The notes beneath the pieces are model-generated. The model did not search any database. It was given only the letters and a program-made list of their open reading frames with translations, and was not told the DNA's origin. Below, piece after piece: positions 51,692 through 60,210 of a DNA stretch of 64,000 nucleotides. Numbering within the stretch: position 1 is the stretch's first letter; the number at the start of each line of letters is the position of its first letter. Source of the stretch: Roseiarcus sp036489975. Its GTDB lineage: Bacteria > Pseudomonadota > Alphaproteobacteria > Rhizobiales > Beijerinckiaceae. A program made the position numbers and the translations under genes. The stretch spans positions 30,829-94,828 of the forward strand of contig DASXES010000088.1 of assembly GCA_036489975.1 (NCBI GenBank), in the 5' to 3' direction.

Positions 51692-52510
51692 ATGAATACG
51701 ATTCATGCGGCGCAGGCCGGCCAGGGCGGCGAGGTCAGGATCGCCTGCATCAACAAGGCGACCGTCGATCTTGGCGTTCCATTCGACGCGCTGACCGCGG
51801 CTTTGCAAAAGTGCTTTGACCAATATTTCCTTCCGGTTTGGGGCTATCCGGTCAAACTCTACAATACGGCAGCCGCCAAACCCTCTGACTGGCAATTTAT
51901 CTACTTCGATAATGCCGACGTCGCGAATGCGCTCGGCTATCACGATCTCACCCATAAAGGTCAGCCTGTCTCAAAGATCTTCGTCAAAACCACGCTCGCC
52001 GACCAGCAATCCGTCAGCGTCACGGCCTGCCACGAGCTGTTCGAAATGGTCATCGACCCGCTTGCAAATCTTTGGGCAGAGGCGTCCGACGGCGCCGAAT
52101 ATGCCTACGAGATGAGCGACCCGGTCGAGGAGGACACTTTCAAGGTCGATGGGATCGAGATGTCCAATTTCGTCCATCCTTCCTGGTTCGAGCCATTCAA
52201 ACATCCGCCCGGCACGAAATTCGATCATCTGGGTCTGTTGAAAAAGCCCTTCACGATGACCAGGGGCGGCTACATGATCATCAAAAAGGACGGTAAGGTC
52301 AGTCAGGCGTTTGGCTCGAAAGCGAAAGCGGCTCGCTTCGCCAAAGAGAGCCGGTGGGATCATCGCAGCGAGTACCGGAAGGGCTACGCCGGACTGCTCG
52401 TCGCGCGGGCGGAGGCCGACCGGCAGGCCGCGGCGCGGGTGAAGGCCGCTCGAGCGGCGTCTCGGCGGCGCAATCTCGGCGATCGCCCGCGTGACCACGA
52501 CCGTCCTTGA
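51692..52510 (+). CDS. HExxE-motif protein, possible zinc metallopeptidase (unnamed family)
   Basis: 272 residues; GGAGG lies 8 bases before the ATG. The central motif VTACHELFEMVIDPLANLWAE (His114, Glu115, Glu118) resembles zincin helices, though with Glu and not His at the third ligand. AEYAYEMSDPVEEDTFKVDGIEMSNFVHPSWFEPF follows, with further acidic and His residues that could complete a metal site. The C-terminus (about 230-272) is Arg/Ala-rich and helical. No signal peptide or transmembrane helix. I do not recognise a characterised family. It has its own leader with an inverted repeat and a stem-loop just after the stop, so it is probably a single-gene unit. Confidence 0.75.
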   Translation: MNTIHAAQAGQGGEVRIACINKATVDLGVPFDALTAALQKCFDQYFLPVWGYPVKLYNTAAAKPSDWQFIYFDNADVANALGYHDLTHKGQPVSKIFVKTTLADQQSVSVTACHELFEMVIDPLANLWAEASDGAEYAYEMSDPVEEDTFKVDGIEMSNFVHPSWFEPFKHPPGTKFDHLGLLKKPFTMTRGGYMIIKKDGKVSQAFGSKAKAARFAKESRWDHRSEYRKGYAGLLVARAEADRQAAARVKAARAASRRRNLGDRPRDHDRP

Positions 52511-52521
52511 GCTGATCGGCT

Positions 52522-52548
52522 TTCCCTCTCCAGATTCGGAGAGGGGAA
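52522..52548 (+). terminator. stem-loop after the HExxE gene
   Basis: TTCCCTCTCC, loop AGATTC, GGAGAGGGGAA: about 10 bp with one G-T pair, 12 bases after the stop codon. No T-run follows, so termination is likely but not certain. Confidence 0.5.
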
Positions 52549-52703
52549 GCGCCTAAGGCTCAGCGCCATCCTCGCCGGAGACGGAAAGCCGGCGTTTCCG
52601 CTTTATCGCCACGCTTCGCTGGAGGTGGTCGCGAACGGCCGCGAAGACGACGACTGCAATATCGAATGGACCCGACCCTTGAGAGCGACGACGCCTTCGA
52701 CCC

Positions 52704-53258
52704 CTATTTCGGCGGCGTCCACGCTTTCGTCAGCAGCTTGTCGACCATCGGTCTAAAGGTTGAAAGCGGCTCGCTTTTATAACCGGGGTCGAAGGAAACC
52801 TCGTCATATTTGGCGCAAAACTCGACCGTCTGTTCATAAGCCGGATCGGACTTGAACTTGTCGCGCGCATTCGGGTCGAGCCCGAGGTGCTTGGCGTAGA
52901 AATAGGTCTGAAACAAGCCATGCTCAGTCAGCATGAACAAATTGTCGCGGCTAACGAACGGCTTGAGGATCGAGCCGATCACTTCGCCGTGGTTGAAAGG
53001 CCCCAGCCGTTCGCAGGCGTCGTGCAGGAGCGCGACGGCGACATATTCGTCGTCCTTGCCATCCCGCAGAGCCCGCGTCGCAGTCTGCAGGCAATGGTCG
53101 TAGCGAGTGATGTTGTAGGCGGTGTCGTTCTTGAGATCCTCGAGTAGCGCGAGCAGACGGAGAGGCAATTCCTGCAGGTTTTGCTCGTGAACATGCTGGA
53201 GGATTTTGAAGTCCTCATCCGTCCCTTCATCCATGCGTGAGAAGTGCATCTTTTCCAT
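52704..53258 (-). CDS. HD-domain protein (metal-dependent phosphohydrolase or oxygenase-like)
   Basis: 184 residues from ATG 53258 (GGAGA 12 bases upstream); ATG 53288 is an alternative. The HD motifs are YDHCLQTATRA, then ALLHDACERLGPFNHGEVIGSIL, then MLTEHGLFQTYFYAKHLG, giving H...HD...H...H-type metal ligands. The C-terminal part AYEQTVEFCAKYDEVSFDPGYKSEPLSTFRPMVDKLL adds a terminal Asp. The pattern resembles the PhnZ/inositol-oxygenase branch of HD proteins as much as phosphohydrolases, so its chemistry is open. Stands alone between two divergent or convergent genes. Confidence 0.75.
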   Translation of the reverse strand: MEKMHFSRMDEGTDEDFKILQHVHEQNLQELPLRLLALLEDLKNDTAYNITRYDHCLQTATRALRDGKDDEYVAVALLHDACERLGPFNHGEVIGSILKPFVSRDNLFMLTEHGLFQTYFYAKHLGLDPNARDKFKSDPAYEQTVEFCAKYDEVSFDPGYKSEPLSTFRPMVDKLLTKAWTPPK

Positions 53259-53573
53259 GGAAATCCGAGTCTCCGCCGTGAGGTCCATTGCGTCAGGCGC
53301 GTTTTTTTGGCGTCCGCGGCGCTGGCCCATATCGGGCCGTATTTAGCCCTCTTCCGCGAATCGAAGAGCGTTTTGTCGCTCCCCGTCTTGCCTCCCTTTG
53401 TGTTCGGCAGACGCCTTGTACCCGTTCTATCTGAGCGCGACTTGATCCGCGCTCAATTCCGCGCAACGGCACGGGCGCATTCGCGCTTCGGCCATGAAGG
53501 CGATGATCGATCCGATCATCGAGTCCTGGTATAAGGCGACGATCCGCCCGCCTAGGGAGCTCGCCCCTCACCA
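53259..53573. other. intergenic region upstream of the HD-domain gene
   Basis: 315 bases downstream of mfd. Short frames on both strands have no recognisable sequence or good start signals. The HD-gene promoter should be here. Confidence 0.5.
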
Positions 53574-56500
53574 CTATCCCTTTTTCGCCGCAATCTTCGC
53601 GATCTCGCGCATGACGGCGAGCGTGCCCTTGAGCCGGCCGTCAAGCTTCTCGAAATCGTCGACAACGACGATGCGCATGTCGGGGCGCACGTAGGCGCGG
53701 TCGTTGGCGGCGACCCATTTGACCAGCGCGGCGGGGTTCGCGAACGACTTGTCACGGAAGGCGAGCGTCAGGCCCTTGGGGCCGGCGTCGAGCTTTTCGA
53801 CATTGGCGCGACGACACAAAGCCTTGATCTGGACGAGGCTCAACAAGAGCCCGACCTCGGGCGGCGGCGGACCGAAGCGGTCGATGATCTCGGCCCCCAT
53901 CGCGTCGATCTCCGCCTCGTCCTCGAGCGCCGACAGGCGGCGATAGAGAGCAAGCCGGGTCGGCAGGTCGGAGATATAGGCTTCTGGAATCGTCACCGGC
54001 GCGCCGAGCTGGATGGTCGGCGACCACATGTCCTCGGCCGGAGCGTCCTCGCCCGACTTGATGCGCTCGACCGCCTCGCGCACCATCTGCTGGTAAAGCT
54101 CGTAGCCGACCTCCTTGATGTGGCCGGACTGTTCTTCGCCCAAAAGATTACCACCGCCGCGCAGGTCGAGGTCGTGGCTCGCTAGCTGGAATCCGGCTCC
54201 CAAGATGTCGAGCGATTGCAGCACGGCTAGCCGCTTCTCCGCTTGCGGCGTGATCCTGGCCTTGGCCGGCGTGGTGAAATAGGCGTAGGCGCGAATCTTC
54301 GAGCGGCCGACGCGGCCCCGCAGCTGATAGAGCTGCGCGAGCCCGAACATGTCGGCGCGATGCACGATCATCGTGTTGGCGCGCGGAATGTCGAGGCCGG
54401 ACTCGACGATCGCCGTCGACAGCAGGACATCGTACTTGCCGTCGTAGAATGCGCCGACCTTGTCCTCGAGCTCGCGTGGCGCCATCTGGCCGTGCGCGAT
54501 CACGAATTTGCACTCGGGCGCGTTCTGCCGCAGGAACGCCGCCGCCTCGTCGAGGTCCTCGATGCGCGGGCAGACATAGAAGGACTGTCCGCCGCGGTAG
54601 CGCTCGCGCAGCAGCGCCTCGCGAATGATCAGCGTGTCGAAGGGCGAGACGAACGTCCGCACCGCCAGCCGATCGACTGGCGGGGTTGCGATAATCGACA
54701 TCTCGCGCACGCCGGTCATCGCCAGTTGCAGCGTGCGCGGAATGGGGGTGGCGGAAAGCGTCAGCACATGCACTTCCGAGCGCAGTTCCTTCAGCCGCTC
54801 CTTGTGGCCAACGCCGAAATGCTGCTCCTCGTCGATGACGACGAGGCCGAGGTCCTTAAAGCACACCGTCTTTCCCAGGACGGCGTGGGTGCCGACGACA
54901 ATGTCGATTCCGCCTTCGGCGAGGCCTTTCTTCACCTCGCGGCTTTCGGCCGCGCCAACCATGCGCGAAAGCTGGCCAACGTTGACCGGGAGCCCGGCGA
55001 AGCGCTGGCGGAAGTTCTGCGCATGCTGACGCGCAAGCAGCGTGGTTGGGGCGACGATCGCAGTCTGTTTGCCGTTCATTGCCGCGGCAAAAGCGGCGCG
55101 CAGCGCGACCTCGGTCTTGCCGAAACCGACGTCGCCGCACACCAGCCGATCCATCGGCCGGCCAGCGGCCAGATCGTCGAGCGTGGCGTCGATCGCGCTC
55201 TCCTGGTCCGGCGTCTCGTCGTAGGGAAAGCGAGCGCAAAACTCGTCGTACAGACCTTCGGCGACTGTGAGTCTCGGCACCGAATGCGTCATGCGCCGGG
55301 CGGCGACGCGAACGAGTTCGCCCGCCATCTCGCGCACGCGCTTCTTCAGGCGCGCCTTGCGCGACTGCCAGCCCGCGCCGCCCAGCTTGTCGAGTTCGCC
55401 CGTCTCCGAACCGTAGCGGGACAGGAGCTCGAGATTCTCCACCGGCAGGAACAGCCGGTCGCCGCCGGCGTAGTGGATCTCGAGGCAGTCGTGCGGAGCG
55501 CCCGCGGCTTCGATCGTTTTCAGGCCGACGAAACGGCCGACGCCGTGATCGATATGGACGACGAGGTCGCCGGCGGTGAGCGCGCTCGCTTCGGCCAGCA
55601 CATCCTGCGCGCGGCGCCTGCGCTTCGAGTGGCGGACAAGCCGGTCGCCGAGAATGTCCTGCTCGCCGAGAACCGCGAAGTCAGGCGCTTCGAACCCCTG
55701 TTCGAGGGCGATGACGGCGAGCGGCAGCGCGCCCGCGCGGGCGGTCCTGGCCTGATGGTAGGATGAAACGAACTCGAGCGATTTCAGCCCATGCTCGGCG
55801 AGCACATGGCTGAGCCTCTCGCGCGAGCCGTCGCTCCAGCCGGCGAGGATCACGTTCAGGCCTCGCCCGCGCAACGCCCCCACGTGGGCCACCGCGGCGT
55901 CGAACACGTTGGCGCTCTCGTTCTGCCGTTCGGGAGCGAAATTACGCCCGACCCGTCCGCCGCAATCGACGACGTCGCCGGCCTCCGGAGGCCCCTCGAA
56001 TGGGGTGAGGCGCGCCAGCGGCTGCGCGGCGAGCCGCTCCTTCCATTCGTGTTCGCTGAGATAAAGCCGATTGGCCGGCAGCGGCTTATAGTCCGACTTG
56101 CCGGGAGCTTCCGCATAGGCCGTGCGGCGCGCGGCGTAATTGTCTGCGATCAGCGCGATGCGCTCGTGCGCCGCGTCCTCCGCCCGCGCGTCGAGCACGA
56201 ACGGCGCATCGCCGACATAGTCGAAGGTCGTGTCGAGCTTGTCGTAGATGAGCGGCAGCCAGTGTTCGACGCCGATCGCGCGTCGGCCTTCGCTGATGGC
56301 GGCGTAGAGATCGTCGCTTGGCGCGGGCGCCCCGAATTCGGCCGCGTAGCCTTGACGGAAGCGCTTGATCGACTCGGTCGTCAGCCGCGCTTCGCTCATC
56401 GGCACAAGGTCGAGCGAGCGTTGTTGCGTCGTCGAGCGCTGCGTCTCCGGATCGAAGGTGCGGATCGACTCGAGCGTATCGCCGAAGAAATCGAGCCGGA

Positions 56501-57110
56501 TCGGCGCCGGGCTGCCCGGCGGATAAAGGTCGAGAATGCCGCCGCGCGTGGCGTAGTCGCCGACGTCGCGCACGGTGCTCGCGCGGGCGTAGCCGTTTCC
56601 CTCGAGCCAGTGCGCGAGGTCCTCCATCCGTACGCTATTGCCGGGGGCGGCCGAGAAGGCGGCTGAGGCAATGAACGCGAGCGGCGGCGCGCGCTGCGTC
56701 AGCGCGTTGACCGAGGTCACGAGAATGCGGGGCCGCTCAACGGCGCCGCGGCTCCTGGCGAGCCGCGCCAGCACCGTCATCCGCTCGGCCGATATGGCGG
56801 CGTTGGGCGAGACGCGGTCGTAGGGCTGGCAGTCCCAGGACGGCAGGTACAGCGCCTCGATCTCGGGCGCGGCGAAGCTCAAGGCGTCGATGAAAGCCTG
56901 GGCGCGCAAGCCGTCGCGGGCGACAAAGACGAGCGTCACCGCGCGCCGCTCGCCATCTTTCGCCAACGCTCGGGTCAGCTCGGCGACGACGAAGGCGTCG
57001 TAGCCTTCGGGAGCGCGCGCGAGCGTCACCGCCCCGCCCTCCTGAAGGCGACGAATGGCGGGAGCGAGGAGACTTTCTGCGTCTCGCCGGAGCGCGTTCG
57101 CGTTCATCAT
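53574..57110 (-). CDS. mfd: transcription-repair coupling factor
   Basis: 1178 residues from ATG 57110, which overlaps the sdhE stop (ATGA). UvrB-like N-terminal domains come first (ALYLPSWDCQPYDRVSPN, DYATRGGILDLYPPGSPAPIRLDFFGD), then the RNA-polymerase-interacting domain (GDLVVHIDHGVGRFVGL, LEIHYAGGDRLFLPVENLELLSRY). The translocase motor has Walker A LVCGDVGFGKTEVALRAAF, DEEQHFGVGHKERLK and TLSATPIPRTLQLAM, then LQLRGRVGRSKIRAYAYF. A C-terminal TRCF domain ends the protein. It removes stalled RNA polymerase and recruits UvrA to template-strand lesions. Length is typical. Co-transcribed with sdhE. Confidence 0.97.
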   Translation of the reverse strand: MMNANALRRDAESLLAPAIRRLQEGGAVTLARAPEGYDAFVVAELTRALAKDGERRAVTLVFVARDGLRAQAFIDALSFAAPEIEALYLPSWDCQPYDRVSPNAAISAERMTVLARLARSRGAVERPRILVTSVNALTQRAPPLAFIASAAFSAAPGNSVRMEDLAHWLEGNGYARASTVRDVGDYATRGGILDLYPPGSPAPIRLDFFGDTLESIRTFDPETQRSTTQQRSLDLVPMSEARLTTESIKRFRQGYAAEFGAPAPSDDLYAAISEGRRAIGVEHWLPLIYDKLDTTFDYVGDAPFVLDARAEDAAHERIALIADNYAARRTAYAEAPGKSDYKPLPANRLYLSEHEWKERLAAQPLARLTPFEGPPEAGDVVDCGGRVGRNFAPERQNESANVFDAAVAHVGALRGRGLNVILAGWSDGSRERLSHVLAEHGLKSLEFVSSYHQARTARAGALPLAVIALEQGFEAPDFAVLGEQDILGDRLVRHSKRRRRAQDVLAEASALTAGDLVVHIDHGVGRFVGLKTIEAAGAPHDCLEIHYAGGDRLFLPVENLELLSRYGSETGELDKLGGAGWQSRKARLKKRVREMAGELVRVAARRMTHSVPRLTVAEGLYDEFCARFPYDETPDQESAIDATLDDLAAGRPMDRLVCGDVGFGKTEVALRAAFAAAMNGKQTAIVAPTTLLARQHAQNFRQRFAGLPVNVGQLSRMVGAAESREVKKGLAEGGIDIVVGTHAVLGKTVCFKDLGLVVIDEEQHFGVGHKERLKELRSEVHVLTLSATPIPRTLQLAMTGVREMSIIATPPVDRLAVRTFVSPFDTLIIREALLRERYRGGQSFYVCPRIEDLDEAAAFLRQNAPECKFVIAHGQMAPRELEDKVGAFYDGKYDVLLSTAIVESGLDIPRANTMIVHRADMFGLAQLYQLRGRVGRSKIRAYAYFTTPAKARITPQAEKRLAVLQSLDILGAGFQLASHDLDLRGGGNLLGEEQSGHIKEVGYELYQQMVREAVERIKSGEDAPAEDMWSPTIQLGAPVTIPEAYISDLPTRLALYRRLSALEDEAEIDAMGAEIIDRFGPPPPEVGLLLSLVQIKALCRRANVEKLDAGPKGLTLAFRDKSFANPAALVKWVAANDRAYVRPDMRIVVVDDFEKLDGRLKGTLAVMREIAKIAAKKG

Positions 57111-57379
57111 CGCGACCCGCACAGGCGAGCGAAGAGGGGGGTCCGGAATTCGCGCGGCGCCGGCTCGCCGCCGATGATCCAGGCCATCGCCTGCGTGTCG
57201 GGGACGTCGAGCAGACGCTCGAACTGGCCAAGTTCATCGTCGGTCATGCTCGGCAAATGCGCATCGGCGAAGCGGCCCATGACCAGATCCATCTCGAGCA
57301 CGCCGCGGCGCCAGGCGCGAAACAGAATCCGCCGCCGGCGCTCATCGAGCGCTGAACTGCTCAGCATCGAGCCGGACAT
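57107..57379 (-). CDS. sdhE: SdhE-type FAD assembly factor
   Basis: 90 residues from ATG 57379, with GGAAAGG upstream; an in-frame ATG at 57394 has no ribosome site. RRRRILFRAWRRGVLEMDLVMGRFADAHL contains the conserved RG-x-x-EMDL flavinylation motif, and DDELGQFERLLDVPDTQAMAWIIGGEPAP completes the domain. It aids covalent FAD attachment to succinate dehydrogenase. Adjacent to mfd, as in many Rhizobiales. Confidence 0.93.
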   Translation of the reverse strand: MSGSMLSSSALDERRRRILFRAWRRGVLEMDLVMGRFADAHLPSMTDDELGQFERLLDVPDTQAMAWIIGGEPAPREFRTPLFARLCGSR

Positions 57380-57492
57380 GAAGGGCCTTTCCATGGCGAC
57401 GCGCGAGCCGACATGGCGGGGTTTTCCACGCGTCCATGGGGGCTTGCAGCGGCGGGCTTATAGCCCGGAAGGGCGGGAATGTCAGCGCTTCT

Positions 57493-58686
57493 TCAATCGG
57501 CTCGCCTCATGAGCGGCTTTGACGGCAGGACCACTTCAGCGAGGCCGAGCCAGTCCGCCATCGCCTGAAGCTCATGCGCGATCGGGTCCATCACGTCCGC
57601 GGGAGCGTGCGGCTCGAGATGCGCCGCATGGACGAGCAGCCGTCCGGCCTGGCGATCAGCCTTCAGGTCGAGCCGGGCGACCAGCCGGTCGCCGAGCAGG
57701 AAGGGAAGGACGTAATAGCCGTGCTGGCGCTTGTCGGCCGGCGTATAGATCTCGATCCGGTAGTGGAAGTCGAACAGCCGCTCCGCGCGCGACCGCTCCC
57801 AGACCAGCGGATCGAACGGGGCCAGCAGCGCCCGCGCGGCGATGCGGCGCGGCCTCCGCGCGTCGCGGTGAAGATAGGTGAGCCGCGTCCAGCCGGGAAC
57901 CTCGACCGGCTCAAGGACGCCGGCCTCGACGAGCGATTCGATCGCCTGCCGCGCTTCATTCGGGCCGAGGCGGAAATAGTCGCGCAGATCCTGGCCCGTG
58001 GCGACGCCAAGCGCCCGTGCCGCCCGGTCGATGAGCGCGCGCTGGGCATGACTTTCGTCCGGAGTCGGCAGGGCCAGGATATCGGCCGGAATCACGCGCT
58101 CCGTCAGGTCGTAGACGCGCTCGAAGCTGCCACGCCTGGTCGCCGTCGTGATGTGTCCCGCCCAGAACAGCCATTCGAGCGCCTGTTTCGTGTCGCTCCA
58201 TTCCCACCAGCCCGACCGGCCGCGCTTTTCCTCCAATTCCGAGGCGGCGCGGGGGCCTTCGTTGCGGATACGCTCGAGCAAGACTTCCGCCTCGGCCCGG
58301 CGCTCGCGCGCGAACAGCCTGAGTCCCTTCCAACCGGCCTCGCCGCGCTCCGCGCGCGCCATCCGCCACCGCAGCAAAGGATGAAACGAGAGCGGCAAAA
58401 GCGACGCCTCATGGGCCCAGTATTCGAACAGCCACCGCTTCTTCGGGCGCCCCCACGCGGCCGTGTCGATCAGCGAACGGTCGTAGGGTCCCAGGCGGGA
58501 GAAGGCGGGCAGATAGTGGGCGCGGACCAGGACATTAACGCTGTCGATCTGATGGAGAGACAATCGGTCGATGGTCCTCATCCATCGCGCGGCCGTGACC
58601 TTTTCGGGGCGGGCGGCGCCAAACCCCTGGGCTGCAAGAGCGATTCGCCGCGCTTCGGGGAGTGAAAGCTTTTCCACCTTCGTCAC
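57493..58686 (-). CDS. YcaQ/AlkX-type DNA glycosylase (winged-helix, crosslink repair)
   Basis: 397 residues from GTG 58686; the longer start at 58731 adds an Arg-rich tail. LSLHQIDSVNVLVRAHYLPAFSRLGPYDRSLID carries the Gln-x-Asp catalytic motif that distinguishes AlkX (YcaQ) from the Gln-x-Gln of AlkZ. Winged-helix segments (LEEKRGRSGWWEWSDTKQALEWLFWAGHITTATRRGSFERVYDLTERVIP) and the terminal barrel (LLAPFDPLVWERSRAERLFDFHYRIEIYTPADKRQHGYYVLPFLLGDRLVARLDLKADR) fit the HTH_42 family. It should excise bulky N7-alkyl and crosslinked bases. Location near mfd groups two DNA-repair genes. Confidence 0.85.
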   Translation of the reverse strand: MTKVEKLSLPEARRIALAAQGFGAARPEKVTAARWMRTIDRLSLHQIDSVNVLVRAHYLPAFSRLGPYDRSLIDTAAWGRPKKRWLFEYWAHEASLLPLSFHPLLRWRMARAERGEAGWKGLRLFARERRAEAEVLLERIRNEGPRAASELEEKRGRSGWWEWSDTKQALEWLFWAGHITTATRRGSFERVYDLTERVIPADILALPTPDESHAQRALIDRAARALGVATGQDLRDYFRLGPNEARQAIESLVEAGVLEPVEVPGWTRLTYLHRDARRPRRIAARALLAPFDPLVWERSRAERLFDFHYRIEIYTPADKRQHGYYVLPFLLGDRLVARLDLKADRQAGRLLVHAAHLEPHAPADVMDPIAHELQAMADWLGLAEVVLPSKPLMRRAD

Positions 58687-58758
58687 CTTGCTCAGTCCCT
58701 CAGAGCGCGCGCGCGATCGACGTCGCCGCAACCAGCAGCAGGCGGGAATGAGGGCGCG

Positions 58759-59676
58759 TCAAACGCGCGCGGCCTTACGTCCGAACAGCGGCCCAATCTC
58801 CACCGCCACCGCCCCGGCGAGAATCAGCACGCAGCCGAGAACGCCGATGGCGGTCAGTCGCTCATCGAGAAGGAGCGCGCCTGCGAGCGCGGCGAACACA
58901 CCCTCGAGCGCGAGAATAAGCGCAGCTTCGGCGGGAGGCGTATGCGCCTGGGCGAAGATCTGGATCGTATAGGCGAGCGCGCCCGAGACGACGCCAGCGA
59001 ACAGGATCGTCGGAAGGGTCGCGACGAACGCTCCGGGCGGCGTCGATTCGAACGCGGACGAGCCTAGCCCTGCGAGGCCGGCGCAGACCGTATATTGGAC
59101 GAAGGCCAGCAGCAGCGGCCTGCCGGAGCGGACAAGGAAGATTGGCGTGAGCGCAATGCCGGTGGCCCAGGCGAAATCGGCCAAGAGCACGAGCGCATCG
59201 CCAGGGTTCAGAGGACCGAGCGCCCCGCCCGAGGCAAGCAGCCAGGCGCCGACGAGCGAGACGAAGCCCGCGCCGACAATGATTGCGCGCGGACGCGCGC
59301 CGGTCAGCGCCCAGACGACGAAAGGGGTCAACACGACATAGCAGGCTGTCAGGAAGCCGGCGTTGGTGGCGGTGGTCGTCTCGATCCCCGCCTGCTGCAG
59401 GGTCGTGCCAAAGAAGAGCGTGAGGCCGATCACGAGCGCGAGCCGCCATTCGTCGCGGCTGGGCGCGTGTGGCTTGTGACGGAACTCCCAAAGGGCGAAT
59501 GGGGCGAGCACGACAGCCGACACAGCAAAACGCGCCGCGACGAAGGCGAGCGCCGGCATGGTCGCCGTGGCGTATTTCTGGGCGACGAAGGTCACGCCCC
59601 ACAGAAAGGCTGTGAAGAGAAGCAGGCCGTCGGCGCCGAGGCGGCTTATGCCGTCTCCGACGGCGGAATGACGCAT
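58759..59676 (-). CDS. EamA/DMT-family transporter
   Basis: 305 residues with ten predicted transmembrane helices in two EamA repeats: GLLLFTAFLWGVTFVAQKYA opens repeat 1 and GDALVLLADFAWATGIALTPIFLVR opens repeat 2. It ends in LTAIGVLGCVLILAGAVAVEIGPLFG. The family exports or imports small metabolites; the substrate is unknown. Upstream on this strand is mce, 3 bases away, suggesting a joint transcript in which the transporter follows mce. Confidence 0.9.
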   Translation of the reverse strand: MRHSAVGDGISRLGADGLLLFTAFLWGVTFVAQKYATATMPALAFVAARFAVSAVVLAPFALWEFRHKPHAPSRDEWRLALVIGLTLFFGTTLQQAGIETTTATNAGFLTACYVVLTPFVVWALTGARPRAIIVGAGFVSLVGAWLLASGGALGPLNPGDALVLLADFAWATGIALTPIFLVRSGRPLLLAFVQYTVCAGLAGLGSSAFESTPPGAFVATLPTILFAGVVSGALAYTIQIFAQAHTPPAEAALILALEGVFAALAGALLLDERLTAIGVLGCVLILAGAVAVEIGPLFGRKAARV

Positions 59677-59679
59677 CCG

Positions 59680-60084
59680 TCAGACCTGCTCGATCTCGAT
59701 CAGCGCGCCGGTGAAGTCCTTCGGGTGCAGGAACAGCACTGGCTTGCCGTGGGCCCCGATCTTCGGGTTCCCGTCGCCCAGCACCCGTGCGTCCTTGGCC
59801 TTGAGGCGATCGCGGGCGGCGATGATGTCATCAACCTCATAGCAGAGATGGTGAATGCCGCCGTCCGGATTGCGCTCCAGGAACTTGGCGATCGGCGAGT
59901 TCGCGCCCAGAGGATGAAGAAGTTCGATCTTCGTGTTCGGCAACTCGACAAAGACAACCGTCACGCCGTGGTTGGGCTCAGGCTGCGGCGCGGAGACACG
60001 CGCGTCGAGCGTTTCACGATAGACGCGAGCCGCCTTCTCCAGATCGGGGACGGCGATGGCGACATGGTTCAGCTTGCCGATCAT
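59680..60084 (-). CDS. mce: methylmalonyl-CoA epimerase
   Basis: 134 residues from ATG 60084, which gives the usual MIGKLNHVAIAVPDLEKA start; a GTG at 60105 is in frame. Vicinal-oxygen-chelate fold with metal ligands in LNHVAIAV, GIHHLCYEVDDI and the terminal LIEIEQ, and PNTKIELLHPLGANSPIAKFLERNPDGG in the centre. It interconverts (2S)- and (2R)-methylmalonyl-CoA in propionyl-CoA catabolism or the ethylmalonyl-CoA pathway. It follows rnj on the same strand, as in many Rhizobiales. Confidence 0.93.
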   Translation of the reverse strand: MIGKLNHVAIAVPDLEKAARVYRETLDARVSAPQPEPNHGVTVVFVELPNTKIELLHPLGANSPIAKFLERNPDGGIHHLCYEVDDIIAARDRLKAKDARVLGDGNPKIGAHGKPVLFLHPKDFTGALIEIEQV

Positions 60085-60210
60085 GACTTTGAACGGTTCG
60101 GACACATCGTGACGAAGGCGGTCCTTCCGGCCAAGTCTTTCATCGATGCCGCTCCCCTTGAATGGCCATTGCGATCGGGTGCGGATTGAATCGGATTGGA
60201 CCGCTCAGGG

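Noticed and set aside
54243..55766. 507-codon open frame opposite mfd
   Set aside because: Antisense shadow of mfd with no domain signature.
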